This document shows positions 52,060 through 60,732 of a stretch of 64,000 nucleotides of DNA, one piece after another; positions within the stretch are counted from its first letter, which is position 1; the number at the start of each line of letters is the position of its first letter. Source of the stretch: Lewinellaceae bacterium (GTDB lineage: Bacteria > Bacteroidota > Bacteroidia > Chitinophagales > Saprospiraceae); contig JACJXW010000004.1 in NCBI GenBank assembly GCA_020636405.1, positions 248,001 through 312,000 on the forward strand, read 5' to 3'. The position numbers and the translations under genes are program-made. The notes below the pieces were generated by a model. The model was not told the DNA's origin. It ran no database searches and saw nothing but the letters and a program-made list of their open reading frames with translations.

Positions 52060-53451
52060 CTATATGCGCTCCAGCAGCCACCCCCGTTCCGTCAGGGTAG
52101 GGGTTGTGCTCACCTCCTGGTGCAGAGCGGCGCGCGCCTCTTTGTCAAATGGGTTTACCTCCAGTAATTTGCGGGTAAAATAAATGATGTTGAGGTAATT
52201 TTCCCGGTGGTACGTCAGTTCCTGGTGGCGGCGGATGAAGCGTTCGAAGCTTCGAAGGAAAGAGTCGAGGGCATCGTATTCCTGCATTTCATAATAGATC
52301 TTCATCAACATGATCTTGGCATCGATGTTGAGGAAGAGGTCTTCGTATTCTACCTGGCGCAGCCGCTCCATGGCCTGCCCGAGGCGGCCCTGCTCAAAGC
52401 GGAGCTTGGAGAGGCAGAAATGCACATAATTCTCCCGGTGGCGGGGCGGCAGATATTGCTGGTACTGCCCGATGAAGTGCTCCGTCCATTCAAATTGCCG
52501 AAGCCGCAGGGCAATGGCTGTGATGTTCTTGAAAGCGAAGCGGCTGAGGCGGCCTTCTGGTAATAAGAGCCCCTCCGCCAGCCCGGTGCGGTACAGTTCG
52601 AACAACTCCTGAAGGTAGGTTTCCTGGCCGTCGTTGAACTGCCGGATGCCGTAGTTGATGGCGAGCAGGAAGAGCGGGCGCCGTTCTTCCGGAGGCAATG
52701 AAGCGGGCAGGATCAATTCCTTGAGCGACTGGTACCAGCCTGATTCCCCGGGGTGCTCCACCGCTTTGAGGTAATAAAAGTAGGCTGCCAGCAGTGGGTT
52801 GGCCAGGTGGCTGCTGCCTTCCAGATACCCCATCAGTAAAGGCAGAAGGCCTGCTCCTTCTTCCTCTTCCCGGAATACCGCCTGGTGAGCGGACAGCAGG
52901 CAACTCTGCTTCAGGCGGCTGAGGAGGAAAGCTTCCTCGAGCGCCGCATTGAGGCCGGGCAGCTGGCTGGGGGCGTCGCGCTTGCGGCCGGCGCGAAAAA
53001 GGTACTCCTCCCGTTCTATGGCAAAGGAGTCGTGGTAGAAAAACTCTACTCGTTCGGCTTTTTCCTGCAGCTGTCGGGCCCGGCGCAAAGCTTTCTGAAA
53101 GCTCTTGGGTCCTGCGTTCTCCCGGTACGCTTTCAGCAGCAGCCGTTGCGCCCACACTTCGTTCTCATTCAGCTGCTCGTTGATCAAAAACTGTTCGATG
53201 GCCTTTAACAGAAAACTCATCAGGTAGCGGAGCTGCTGCTCATCGTATGGCCTGGCCGGATAAACGGCCCGGAAAACCTCTTCTTTGTCCAATGGCGCCC
53301 GGCCACCCTCGAGATACCTGCCCGCCTGCTCGAAGAGCGCCAACACGTCCTCCCGCTGGTTGTGGTAAGGCGACTGCAGGAACTTGCGCAACCTGTTGCG
53401 TCGGTAAACAGACATTCCCTCCAGCAATTGTAACACCGTACTGCCTTTCAT
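52060..53451 (-). CDS. Helical repeat protein, unknown
   Basis: A 463-residue, entirely helical, soluble protein rich in Leu, Arg and Glu. It has many TPR-like helix pairs (FLLKAIEQFLINEQL, KSFQKALRRARQLQEKAE, NYVHFCLSKLRFEQGRLGQAMERLRQVEYEDLFLN) but no unit that I can assign to a named family. The N terminus MKGSTVLQLLEGMSVYRRNRLRKFLQSPYHNQ recalls a group of Saprospiria proteins of about 450-500 residues, each of which seems to lie alone. There is no signal peptide. The function is unknown; a scaffold role would fit the fold. The region upstream of its start is AT-rich and shared with the divergent type IX cargo gene. Confidence 0.65.
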   Translation of the reverse strand: MKGSTVLQLLEGMSVYRRNRLRKFLQSPYHNQREDVLALFEQAGRYLEGGRAPLDKEEVFRAVYPARPYDEQQLRYLMSFLLKAIEQFLINEQLNENEVWAQRLLLKAYRENAGPKSFQKALRRARQLQEKAERVEFFYHDSFAIEREEYLFRAGRKRDAPSQLPGLNAALEEAFLLSRLKQSCLLSAHQAVFREEEEGAGLLPLLMGYLEGSSHLANPLLAAYFYYLKAVEHPGESGWYQSLKELILPASLPPEERRPLFLLAINYGIRQFNDGQETYLQELFELYRTGLAEGLLLPEGRLSRFAFKNITAIALRLRQFEWTEHFIGQYQQYLPPRHRENYVHFCLSKLRFEQGRLGQAMERLRQVEYEDLFLNIDAKIMLMKIYYEMQEYDALDSFLRSFERFIRRHQELTYHRENYLNIIYFTRKLLEVNPFDKEARAALHQEVSTTPTLTERGWLLERI

Positions 53452-53587
53452 TTTTTTGATAAATCAGCTTTCAGATACCTAATTTTAAGCATTTTCAGAA
53501 TTTATTTTTTGATAAAATCTAATTTTTGTCTTTTCCCCGCCACGAATTAAAGCTCATTTTTGTAGCGTATCAGTTTATACTTTGAAC

Positions 53588-56494
53588 ATGAAGCAAATAA
53601 TACCTGTGAATATGAAAAGGAAAGGTTTACTTACCATAGTTTTTACATTGGCGATTGCCATTAGCGCAACACCCCAGGGCTGGATAAAGGGCCTCGGTAA
53701 CCAGGATGCAACCAATGGCAACGGAGTGGTTCAAACTGCGGATGGCGGTTTTGCCGTCACCGGGCAGTGGGCAGGCGCCAACCCGCACATCTGGCGCACC
53801 GATGCCGACGGCAATACGCTTTGGCATACGGTTTTCCCTGGTCCTGAATATGGCCACGGCAACGATATCGCCCTCACCTCCGACGGAGGCTTTGTCCTTA
53901 CGGGGCAGCACCAGCCCAATTTTGATGAAAATCCAACCCTGTTGCTGGCGAAAACAGATGCGGCCGGCAACATCCTCTGGCAGCGGGAGTTTTTCGAAGA
54001 TTATCCCAACGTTACCGATTCTATTGAGTACAATATCGGCAAACAAGTTCTCGAAACACCTGACGGTGGGTTGCTGGCAGTCGGGGAGACCAGTGGCAAT
54101 TGGTACAACAATATTTTTATCGTAAGAACCGATGCGGACGGCAACGAACTCTGGCGGCGGGTATATGGTGAGGACATCCTCATAAATATAGTGACAGAAT
54201 TGATGCCCCTGCCCACCGGAGGGTATGCCATCGCCGGTTACTCGATGGAGCCCAACCCCCTGATCTTTCCCTATCCTTCCAACCTGTTCCTGCTCCAAAT
54301 TGATGAACAGGGCAATGAACTGGATATCAAATATCACCCTTTGGCCTCCGCTGAGCAGGTAAAAGGTGCAACACGTGCAGCGGACGGCAGTTTCTATCTT
54401 ACCGTTTCTCCAGCCTCCTTCTCTCCTGGCGCATTATCCAGGATCATAAAACTGGATGCTGGTGGGAATATCCTCTGGGAGAAGTCTTCCCCGGTCGACG
54501 ATCATTTGCTGAGCATCCAGGCCACTCCTCAGGGCGAACTGGCCGTTACCGGACAGCAGAGCCGGGGGCCCAATGATTTTGAGTACCTTATCACCCTGGT
54601 CAAGCTGGATGCTGAGGCCGAGAATGTGGCCTGGCGTCGGGAGATCCCCTACGGCCTGGACAATTATGCCAATGCCCTCATCAATACCGCCGACGGTGGC
54701 TACGGGATCAGCGGCCGGGTACAGTATTCCTCCACCTGGCCTTATGGACAGAACGCTCTGCTCATTAAAGCCAACAGCGAGGGGTACGTTTATACCTGCT
54801 CGCTGGAGGGCCGGGTTTTCCTGGATGAGAATCAGGACTGCGCCGACAACGGAGAGCTTCCCCTGGAAGGCTGGCTCATCACCGCAACCAAGGCAGGCGA
54901 AAGCTTATACGCTACCTCCGGCCCGGACGGTAGCTATGGAATGACACTGGATACCGGAGCCTATACCGTTACCGTCACCGGCCCATCTGTCTACTGGTCG
55001 TCCTGCCAGGCCAGTTACACCGCTACTTTGCCGGCGCCCTTCAGCAATGAGGTGCTGGACATCCCGGCCCAGGCCGACGTGAGCTGCCCTTTAATGGAGG
55101 TAGACATATCCACCTCCTTCCTGCGGCGCTGCTTTTCCTCCACTTATACCGTCCAATATTGCAACAATGGGACTACTCCGACCCTGGACGCATCCGTGGA
55201 AGTAACCCTTGACCCCTTCCTGTCCTACAACAACAGCAGCATTCCCTTTTCCCAGCAGGATGGCCAAACCTACACCTTCAGCCTGGGTATGGTCGACCCC
55301 AATCAATGTGGAAGCTTTTATATTAATGTAGACGTGAGTTGTGATGCCGAGCTGGGACAAACCCACTGCACGGAGGCCCGTATCTTTCCGGACAGCACCT
55401 GCCTGGATACGCTATGGCCGGGGCCGGTGCTCCTCGTTTCGGGGCAATGTTCCGGCGATTCCGTCAACTTCCGCATCGAGAATGCCGGCGCGGCGATGGA
55501 CATGCAACAGCACTACATCGTCACCGAGGATAACATCATGCTGATGGAGGCGCCGTTCCAACTCGGAGCAGGCGGTGTCCGGCAGGTCAGCATCCCCATC
55601 GCCGGCAACTCCACTTACCGCCTGGAAGCGGAACAGGCGCCCGGGTTCCCCGCTCTGCTGGGCAGCCCCTACGCCAGTGCTGTCCTGGAAGGCTGCAACG
55701 GCGTCAACCCCGGCTTCGTGACGATCTTCCCCAATAACGACGGCGGGCCTTTTACCGACATCGATTGTCGGGAGAACGTCGGCTCTTATGACCCCAACGA
55801 CAAGCAGGTGTTTCCACGGGGGTACGGTGAGGAGAATTTCGTGCGGCCCGGCACCGAGCTGGAATACCTCATCCGGTTCCAGAATACGGGTACCGATACG
55901 GCCTTTACCGTAGTAATCCGCGATACCCTTTCGGCCCTGCTGGACGTGAAAAGCATCCGCCCCGGCGCTGCAAGCCACGATTACAGCTACCGTATCTACG
56001 GCGGGGGCATCCTGGAATTCCGGTTCGACGACATCCTTTTGCCGGACAGCACTACCAACCTGGAGGCGTCGCAGGGTTTTGTGAAATTTTTTGCCCGGCA
56101 TTACCCGGATGCGGAACTGGGCAGCACGATCCTGAACCAGGCCGGCATCTACTTTGACTTCAACGAGCCGGTGATCACCAACACTACGCTGACCACTCTG
56201 GGTGAGAATTTCATCGTCAGCGACATCCGGGAGGAGGGGCTGCCGGAGGGGGTGCGGATCGAGGCATACCCCAATCCGTTCCGGGAGGAGTGTACGATCG
56301 AGGTTAAAGGGATGGAGGTTGGAGAAGGGATGTTCCTGCTCTACGACGGGCAGGGGCGGCAGGTTCGACAGGAGGCCTTCCGGGGGCCACGCCTGGATTT
56401 CCGGCGGCAAGGGCTGCCGGGAGGGCTGTACTTCTTCACCATCCTGGCCGATGGGCGGCCGGTGGGTGTCGGCAAGGCCGTGATCGGGCGGTAA
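53588..56494 (+). CDS. Large secreted protein with type IX sorting domain
   Basis: A 968-residue cargo protein from the ATG at 53588. A second ATG at 53612 also fits and is closer to the signal peptide KRKGLLTIVFTLAIAISAT. Residues 30-410 hold at least seven repeats of the type TADGGFAVTGQ...KTDADGNxLW, a beta-propeller. A SdrD B-like or carboxypeptidase-like domain follows (about 410-480, GRVFLDENQDCADNGELPL), then beta-sandwich stretches with paired Cys. A DUF7619-like domain (about 735-880) opens with SYDPNDKQVFPRGYG and contains LEYLIRFQNTGTDTAF. The final 80 residues are the C-terminal sorting domain (IEAYPNPFREECTIEVKG). It is secreted across the outer membrane and may be anchored. The role is unknown. 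Confidence 0.85.
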   Translation: MKQIIPVNMKRKGLLTIVFTLAIAISATPQGWIKGLGNQDATNGNGVVQTADGGFAVTGQWAGANPHIWRTDADGNTLWHTVFPGPEYGHGNDIALTSDGGFVLTGQHQPNFDENPTLLLAKTDAAGNILWQREFFEDYPNVTDSIEYNIGKQVLETPDGGLLAVGETSGNWYNNIFIVRTDADGNELWRRVYGEDILINIVTELMPLPTGGYAIAGYSMEPNPLIFPYPSNLFLLQIDEQGNELDIKYHPLASAEQVKGATRAADGSFYLTVSPASFSPGALSRIIKLDAGGNILWEKSSPVDDHLLSIQATPQGELAVTGQQSRGPNDFEYLITLVKLDAEAENVAWRREIPYGLDNYANALINTADGGYGISGRVQYSSTWPYGQNALLIKANSEGYVYTCSLEGRVFLDENQDCADNGELPLEGWLITATKAGESLYATSGPDGSYGMTLDTGAYTVTVTGPSVYWSSCQASYTATLPAPFSNEVLDIPAQADVSCPLMEVDISTSFLRRCFSSTYTVQYCNNGTTPTLDASVEVTLDPFLSYNNSSIPFSQQDGQTYTFSLGMVDPNQCGSFYINVDVSCDAELGQTHCTEARIFPDSTCLDTLWPGPVLLVSGQCSGDSVNFRIENAGAAMDMQQHYIVTEDNIMLMEAPFQLGAGGVRQVSIPIAGNSTYRLEAEQAPGFPALLGSPYASAVLEGCNGVNPGFVTIFPNNDGGPFTDIDCRENVGSYDPNDKQVFPRGYGEENFVRPGTELEYLIRFQNTGTDTAFTVVIRDTLSALLDVKSIRPGAASHDYSYRIYGGGILEFRFDDILLPDSTTNLEASQGFVKFFARHYPDAELGSTILNQAGIYFDFNEPVITNTTLTTLGENFIVSDIREEGLPEGVRIEAYPNPFREECTIEVKGMEVGEGMFLLYDGQGRQVRQEAFRGPRLDFRRQGLPGGLYFFTILADGRPVGVGKAVIGR

Positions 56495-56507
56495 CCTGAA
56501 TTTTTTA

Positions 56508-56606
56508 TGGAACACGGATGCCGCGGATCCCGGGAGTTGACGAAGGCCAGCCTCGGAGCAATGCAATCCGCGAAAATCCGCCACATCCGCGGCATTCGCG
56601 TTCCAT
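56508..56606. repeat. Long imperfect hairpin of the CGGAT class between convergent genes
   Basis: TGGAACACGGATGCCGCGGA near 56508 pairs with its complement ending near 56606 at 19 of 21 positions, with more GCGGAT/ATCCGC words between. CGGAT-rich intergenic hairpins of this kind are widespread in Bacteroidota and probably serve as terminators or mobile small repeats. Confidence 0.7.
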
Positions 56607-56609
56607 GTC

Positions 56610-57689
56610 CTACTTCACGGGCGCCTTTTCCGCTGCCGGCGTAGCGCTGCGTTGCATGGCCTCTTCGAATCGGCGCCGCCGTTCGGCCCATTGCCGCTGC
56701 AGGCGATCTTCCTGGCGGGCCAGGCGGCTGAGGCCTGCCTGCCTGTCGCCCAGGGCATTCTTGTTGAAGGCGGTGAGGTGAACGATGGCGCCTTCGTGTT
56801 CGAGGGCGGCGCCGGCGGCCTCCTCGCCTTCGAAGCGGTAGTCCGTCCCCAGGCCAACCGGCGGCTGGTGTTTTTCGGCCTCCATTTTTTCCAGGCTATG
56901 TAGGAAATTGGTTGCCCTGACTTCCAGGGGCGTGTTGTCGTCATCCGGGCGATCTTCTTCTGCCAGCGCCTCAATGGCGTGGCTCTTGATCAGCTTTTCG
57001 TGCAGGTGGGTATAGGCTTCGGCCCGGGAGATGTAGTCCATGCCGATAAGTTCGCCGTTGAGGAAGAGGAGCATGCCGTTCTGGCCGGGCTGCAGGGGGA
57101 AAGCCTCCAGAAATGCCTTCATGTCCTCTTCCCGTTCCAGGAAGGCGTCCTTCATGGCGCGGGTGCGGGAGGAACCGCTTCCGCTGCGGCGGTGCACCTC
57201 TTCGATATCCTGCCAGACTTCGCCCTGCATGGCGTCATAACCCCGGTTGGACTTGAGGGAATCGTGCACGCGCGACGCCTTGCGATAGCGGGCCCGGGAG
57301 GACATCATCACCCCGGAATCGCTGAACCGGCGACTGCTGTAGCTCCAGCGCCCGCTCTCGGTGCAGCTCACCGGGATGAGGTTTTCCGAGTGAGCCGCCA
57401 GCAGCAGGGAAGTATTGACGATGCGGTTCTGCTTGGCGCCCTCCAGCTCTTCGCCGTCGGCCAGAAGAATGGGTAGCTCGCCTTTATTGATGGCCTTTAG
57501 TTGCGGCACGCTGCCGCTCTCGCTTACCTCTTCTACTTCCAGGAAGCCTTGCGCAATAGCCTCTTTGAGGCTCAGATAGGCCGGCCCCGTACCGTTCTGG
57601 TGGAAAAGGGGAAAAAGGCTGAGGTTGCGGTAGTGTTGGCTCTGGCCCAGTGCCAGCCCTGCCAGGGTGGTTTGCATGGTTTTGCTCAT
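56610..57689 (-). CDS. ARPP-1 family protein
   Basis: A 359-residue soluble protein. The ATG at 57689 (MSKTMQTTLAGLALGQSQHY) is preferred, since homologues start at this point. In-frame codons upstream allow up to 33 more residues. Residues 1-260 match the ARPP-1 domain: LGQSQHYRNLSLFPLF, TPAYLSLKEAIAQGFLEVEEVSESGSVP-like opening, LPILLADGEELEGAKQNRIVN and RWSYSSRRFSDSGVMM. The family is of unknown function. The C terminus after about residue 275 is charged, with Arg- and Ala-rich helices. It is divergent from lolA across about 290 bp. Confidence 0.78.
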   Translation of the reverse strand: MSKTMQTTLAGLALGQSQHYRNLSLFPLFHQNGTGPAYLSLKEAIAQGFLEVEEVSESGSVPQLKAINKGELPILLADGEELEGAKQNRIVNTSLLLAAHSENLIPVSCTESGRWSYSSRRFSDSGVMMSSRARYRKASRVHDSLKSNRGYDAMQGEVWQDIEEVHRRSGSGSSRTRAMKDAFLEREEDMKAFLEAFPLQPGQNGMLLFLNGELIGMDYISRAEAYTHLHEKLIKSHAIEALAEEDRPDDDNTPLEVRATNFLHSLEKMEAEKHQPPVGLGTDYRFEGEEAAGAALEHEGAIVHLTAFNKNALGDRQAGLSRLARQEDRLQRQWAERRRRFEEAMQRSATPAAEKAPVK

Positions 57690-57983
57690 AGCTGTGCCGG
57701 TTTTCAGGAATAATAAAATGGCCGAACGCCAGTGTTTGAGGTTCGGCTTTTGTTCAATCATAATATGGTCGAAAACCGGTTTTGCCAAATAAAAGTTCCC
57801 GTAATTCCGGCATTAAAAGATAATTCTCCAACCTATAAGTTTTTCTGAAATGCCTAAACGAGGCCTTCCGTTTCCTCCGGCATATTGGGAAGAACGCATT
57901 TTAAAAAAACTTTAACCCCCGTCGCTTGTTCCCCAATCAATAATCTGCGTCTCAATACCGTTGGAAGAACGGACACAAAACAA

Positions 57984-58679
57984 ATGACTAAAAGCATGAA
58001 GAAATTACTCCTTGTATTGATGCTCTTCACAATAGCCGCCGGCGCCTACGCCCAAACCGGGAACTTTACTTCCGCCGATGAATCAGACCCCAAGGCCAAG
58101 GCCATCCTGGAAGAGATCCGCAAGCGCTTTCTGAGCTATAAATCACTGGGGGCCGACTTTACCCTGGACATTACGCTCGCCGACGAGCCGACCGAAACCC
58201 AGAAGGGCAGCCTGTCCCAGCAGGGTAAAAAATACCGGGTGGAAATGGGGAGCCAGTCGGTCATCTCCGACGGCAACACCCTTTGGCTGATCCTATCCTA
58301 CAATAAAGAAGTACAGATCAATGATATGCCGGAGGAAGGAGAGATGGATGGCGCTATTCTCTCTCCGGATGCCATGCTCAACTTCTATGACAAGGGTGAT
58401 TTTGTTTACTACCTCACCAACGAATACAAGGAGGGGGCCCGCACCGTTCAGCAGATCGAGTTCAAACCCATGGACCGCAATGCCGACTACAGCAAGCTGC
58501 GGATGAATGTCAACAAGGCCACCAAGGATATCATCAGCGTCGAGGCCTTTGCCAAGGATGGTTCCCGCTATAAGCTCTCCATCGATAAGCTGTATCCCAA
58601 TAAAGCCTTCGCTGCAAACTACTTTACATTCGACAAGGCGAAGTACCCGGGTTATTATATCGAGGACCTGAGAGAGTAG
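57984..58679 (+). CDS. lolA: Outer-membrane lipoprotein carrier LolA
   Basis: A 231-residue periplasmic chaperone from the ATG at 57984 (a second ATG at 57996 also suits). The signal peptide KKLLLVLMLFTIAAGAYAQ is followed by the LolA half-barrel: AKAILEEIRKRFLSYKSLGADFTL (about residues 33-56), QKGSLSQQGKKYRVEMG, and later LSPDAMLNFYDKGDFVY. LolA carries lipoproteins from the inner-membrane LolCDE complex to the outer membrane. It is somewhat longer than E. coli LolA (203), as usual in Bacteroidota. The LolCDE genes are not in the window. Confidence 0.9.
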   Translation: MTKSMKKLLLVLMLFTIAAGAYAQTGNFTSADESDPKAKAILEEIRKRFLSYKSLGADFTLDITLADEPTETQKGSLSQQGKKYRVEMGSQSVISDGNTLWLILSYNKEVQINDMPEEGEMDGAILSPDAMLNFYDKGDFVYYLTNEYKEGARTVQQIEFKPMDRNADYSKLRMNVNKATKDIISVEAFAKDGSRYKLSIDKLYPNKAFAANYFTFDKAKYPGYYIEDLRE

Positions 58680-58791
58680 GGCGGTTGAGGGAGTCAGTTA
58701 GCTTGATCCGGTGAGCAATGCAAGCCCGCCCACTCAATGGTTTTATTGATAACCCCTTGGCCTTCTGTCCTTCGGATTCCTTACCTTTGTA

Positions 58792-58799
58792 GGATCCAG
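58792..58799 (+). promoter_or_regulatory. -7 element upstream of the GH3-type ligase gene
   Basis: TACCTTTG, a TAnnTTTG match, 104 nt before the ATG at 58904. No TTG at the right -33 distance. Confidence 0.4.
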
Positions 58800-58903
58800 A
58801 AAATGGATCTGCCAAAAATGAATTCAAACGGACGGAAGGCAAAAACGGCCTGCCTACAGCGCATTTTTCCGCCTTCCGCCTTCCAAATTCCGACTTCGAT
58901 AAC

Positions 58904-60409
58904 ATGGGATTCAAGTCATTCATAGTCAAACCACTAGCCAATAAGATCGCTCGCGATATCAACCGTTGGTCTGCCAATGCTGTGGCTGCCCAGGAAGGCG
59001 TTTTTTACAACCTTTTGCAAACCGGCCGCCGTACAGCCTTCGGTAAAGACCACGGCTTCGATAAGATCGGTGGCTATGAAGCCTTCCGGGAGCAGGTGCC
59101 CATCCGCGATTACGAAGGGCTGAAGGGGTACATCGACCGCATCAAAAAGGGGGAAAGCGATGTGTTGTGGAAAGGGCGGCCCAAGTACTTTGCCAAAACT
59201 TCCGGCACCACTTCCGGCGTCAAGTACATTCCGCTGACCAAAGAGAGCATGCCGAACCACTTTGGCAGCGCCCGCAATGCGCTGTTCAACTACTATGCCC
59301 GTACCGGCAATGGTAGTTTTCTCGACGGTAAAATGATCTTTCTCTCCGGCAGCCCCGAGCTCGAGAAGGTGGGCGGCATACCCACCGGCCGCCTCTCCGG
59401 CATCGTCAATCACGAGGTGCCCTCCTGGCTGCGCACCAACCAGATGCCCAGTTACACCACCAACTGCATCGAGGAGTGGGAAGAAAAGGTGGAAGCGGTC
59501 GTCGAAGAGACGCTGCGGGAAGACATGCGCCTCATCAGCGGTATTCCACCCTGGGTACAGATGTACTACGAACGCCTGCTGGAGCGCAGCGGAAAAAGGG
59601 CCATAAAGGAACTCTTCCCCAATTATTCCGTCTTCGTTTACGGGGGCGTCAACTTCGAACCCTATCGAGATAAGTTGGAGGAGCTGGTTGGCCAGCGTAT
59701 CGACAGCGTGGAGACCTATCCTGCCTCGGAGGGTTTCATTGCCTTTCAGGACCGGCAGGACAACCCCGGGCTACTGCTCAACGCCGATTCCGGCATCTTC
59801 TTTGAGTTCGTTCCCCTGGAAGAGATCCACAACGAAAATCCCACCCGCCTCTGGCTAAAGGATGTGGAGCCGGGTGTCAACTACGCCCTGATCATCAATA
59901 ACAATGCCGGGCTGTGGGGATACAACCTGGGCGATACGGTGGAGTTCGTCAGCCTGAACCCACCCCGGCTGAAGGTCACGGGGCGCATCAAACATTTCAT
60001 TTCCGCCTTTGGCGAGCACGTCATCGGCAAAGAGGTGGAAGAAGCCATGATGGCTGCTGCCAAGCGACACGGCGTGAGCATTGTGGAATTTACCGTCGCC
60101 CCACAAGTCAACCCTCCCGAGGGCGGCGCACCCTACCATGAGTGGTTCGTCGAATTCGGGCATAGCCCTGCCGGCCTGGACGCCTTCGCCGCCGAGGTCG
60201 ACCGGGAGATGGTTAAACAGAACATCTACTACGAAGACCTTATCGCCGGAAACATCCTCCAGCCGCTGAAGATACGCCCCATGCAGCCGGGCGCCTTTCG
60301 GGAATACATGAAAACCCAGGGTAAGCTGGGCGGCCAGAACAAGGTGCCCAGGCTAAGCAACGACCGGAAGATAGCAGATGCACTAAAGGGATTCATCGCC
60401 CGGGGGTGA
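58904..60409 (+). CDS. GH3 auxin-responsive promoter family acyl-adenylating enzyme
   Basis: A 501-residue soluble enzyme of the plant-GH3-like branch of the ANL superfamily, which adenylates a carboxylic acid and joins it to an amine. The ATP-binding loop is KTSGTTSGVKYIPLT (about residues 97-111). The middle motif VETYPASEGFIAFQD (about 267-281) and the acceptor-side YNLGDTVEFVSLNPPRLKVTGRIKHF (about 340-365) are the family's second and third motifs, and the C-terminal subdomain carries the catalytic-turn Lys region. Bacterial members are common in Bacteroidota, sometimes with lipid or pigment genes. No such partner is adjacent, so the substrate is unknown. Confidence 0.88.
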   Translation: MGFKSFIVKPLANKIARDINRWSANAVAAQEGVFYNLLQTGRRTAFGKDHGFDKIGGYEAFREQVPIRDYEGLKGYIDRIKKGESDVLWKGRPKYFAKTSGTTSGVKYIPLTKESMPNHFGSARNALFNYYARTGNGSFLDGKMIFLSGSPELEKVGGIPTGRLSGIVNHEVPSWLRTNQMPSYTTNCIEEWEEKVEAVVEETLREDMRLISGIPPWVQMYYERLLERSGKRAIKELFPNYSVFVYGGVNFEPYRDKLEELVGQRIDSVETYPASEGFIAFQDRQDNPGLLLNADSGIFFEFVPLEEIHNENPTRLWLKDVEPGVNYALIINNNAGLWGYNLGDTVEFVSLNPPRLKVTGRIKHFISAFGEHVIGKEVEEAMMAAAKRHGVSIVEFTVAPQVNPPEGGAPYHEWFVEFGHSPAGLDAFAAEVDREMVKQNIYYEDLIAGNILQPLKIRPMQPGAFREYMKTQGKLGGQNKVPRLSNDRKIADALKGFIARG

Positions 60410-60512
60410 CGCCTCCTGAACCCTGCCGGCCGGAGGTGCCGCCCTCCCGTATAGTTATGCAAAGCCCCTCTTTTCTATTTCTCCTGGGCCCTCCCAAAGG
60501 AAGGCGACATCT

Positions 60513-60543
60513 TTTGTCTGAAACCCTAAAACCTTTATCTTTG
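60513..60543 (+). promoter_or_regulatory. Full Bacteroidota promoter for ribosomal protein THX
   Basis: TTTG at 60513-60516 is the -33 element and TATCTTTG at 60536-60543 is the -7 element, with an exact 19-nt spacer. This is the best promoter match in the window and lies 43 nt before the small gene at 60586. Confidence 0.8.
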
Positions 60544-60585
60544 CCACTCGTATAAATATTCGTTAACCAAACCAATTTTACTACC

Positions 60586-60699
60586 ATGGGTAAAGGAGAC
60601 AAAAAGACCAAGCGCGGTAAGATCTGGCGGGGTTCACACGGAAATACCCGCCCGAAGCCGTCTAAGAAGAAGAACGACGGGAAGAAGAAGCAAAGCTAA
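60586..60699 (+). CDS. 30S ribosomal protein THX
   Basis: A 37-residue, very basic protein beginning MGKGDKKTKRGKIWRGSHGN and ending in a Lys-rich tail. It matches ribosomal protein THX of Thermus and Bacteroidota, which fits into a cavity at the top of the 30S head and stabilises RNA there. Full-length members in Bacteroidota are 30-60 residues, so it is complete. It sits behind a textbook promoter (TTG-N19-TATCTTTG) and has no strong Shine-Dalgarno at the start, though GGTAAAGGAG lies just inside the coding region. The next gene starts 33 bp later and may be read through from this promoter. Confidence 0.9.
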   Translation: MGKGDKKTKRGKIWRGSHGNTRPKPSKKKNDGKKKQS

Positions 60700-60732
60700 C
60701 GGGCGGCTTCATCCCTCCATTAATTTCATCAA

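Noticed and set aside
58737..58925. A 62-codon open frame overlapping the GH3-type ligase start
   Set aside because: It overlaps the real gene out of frame and shows no conserved sequence.
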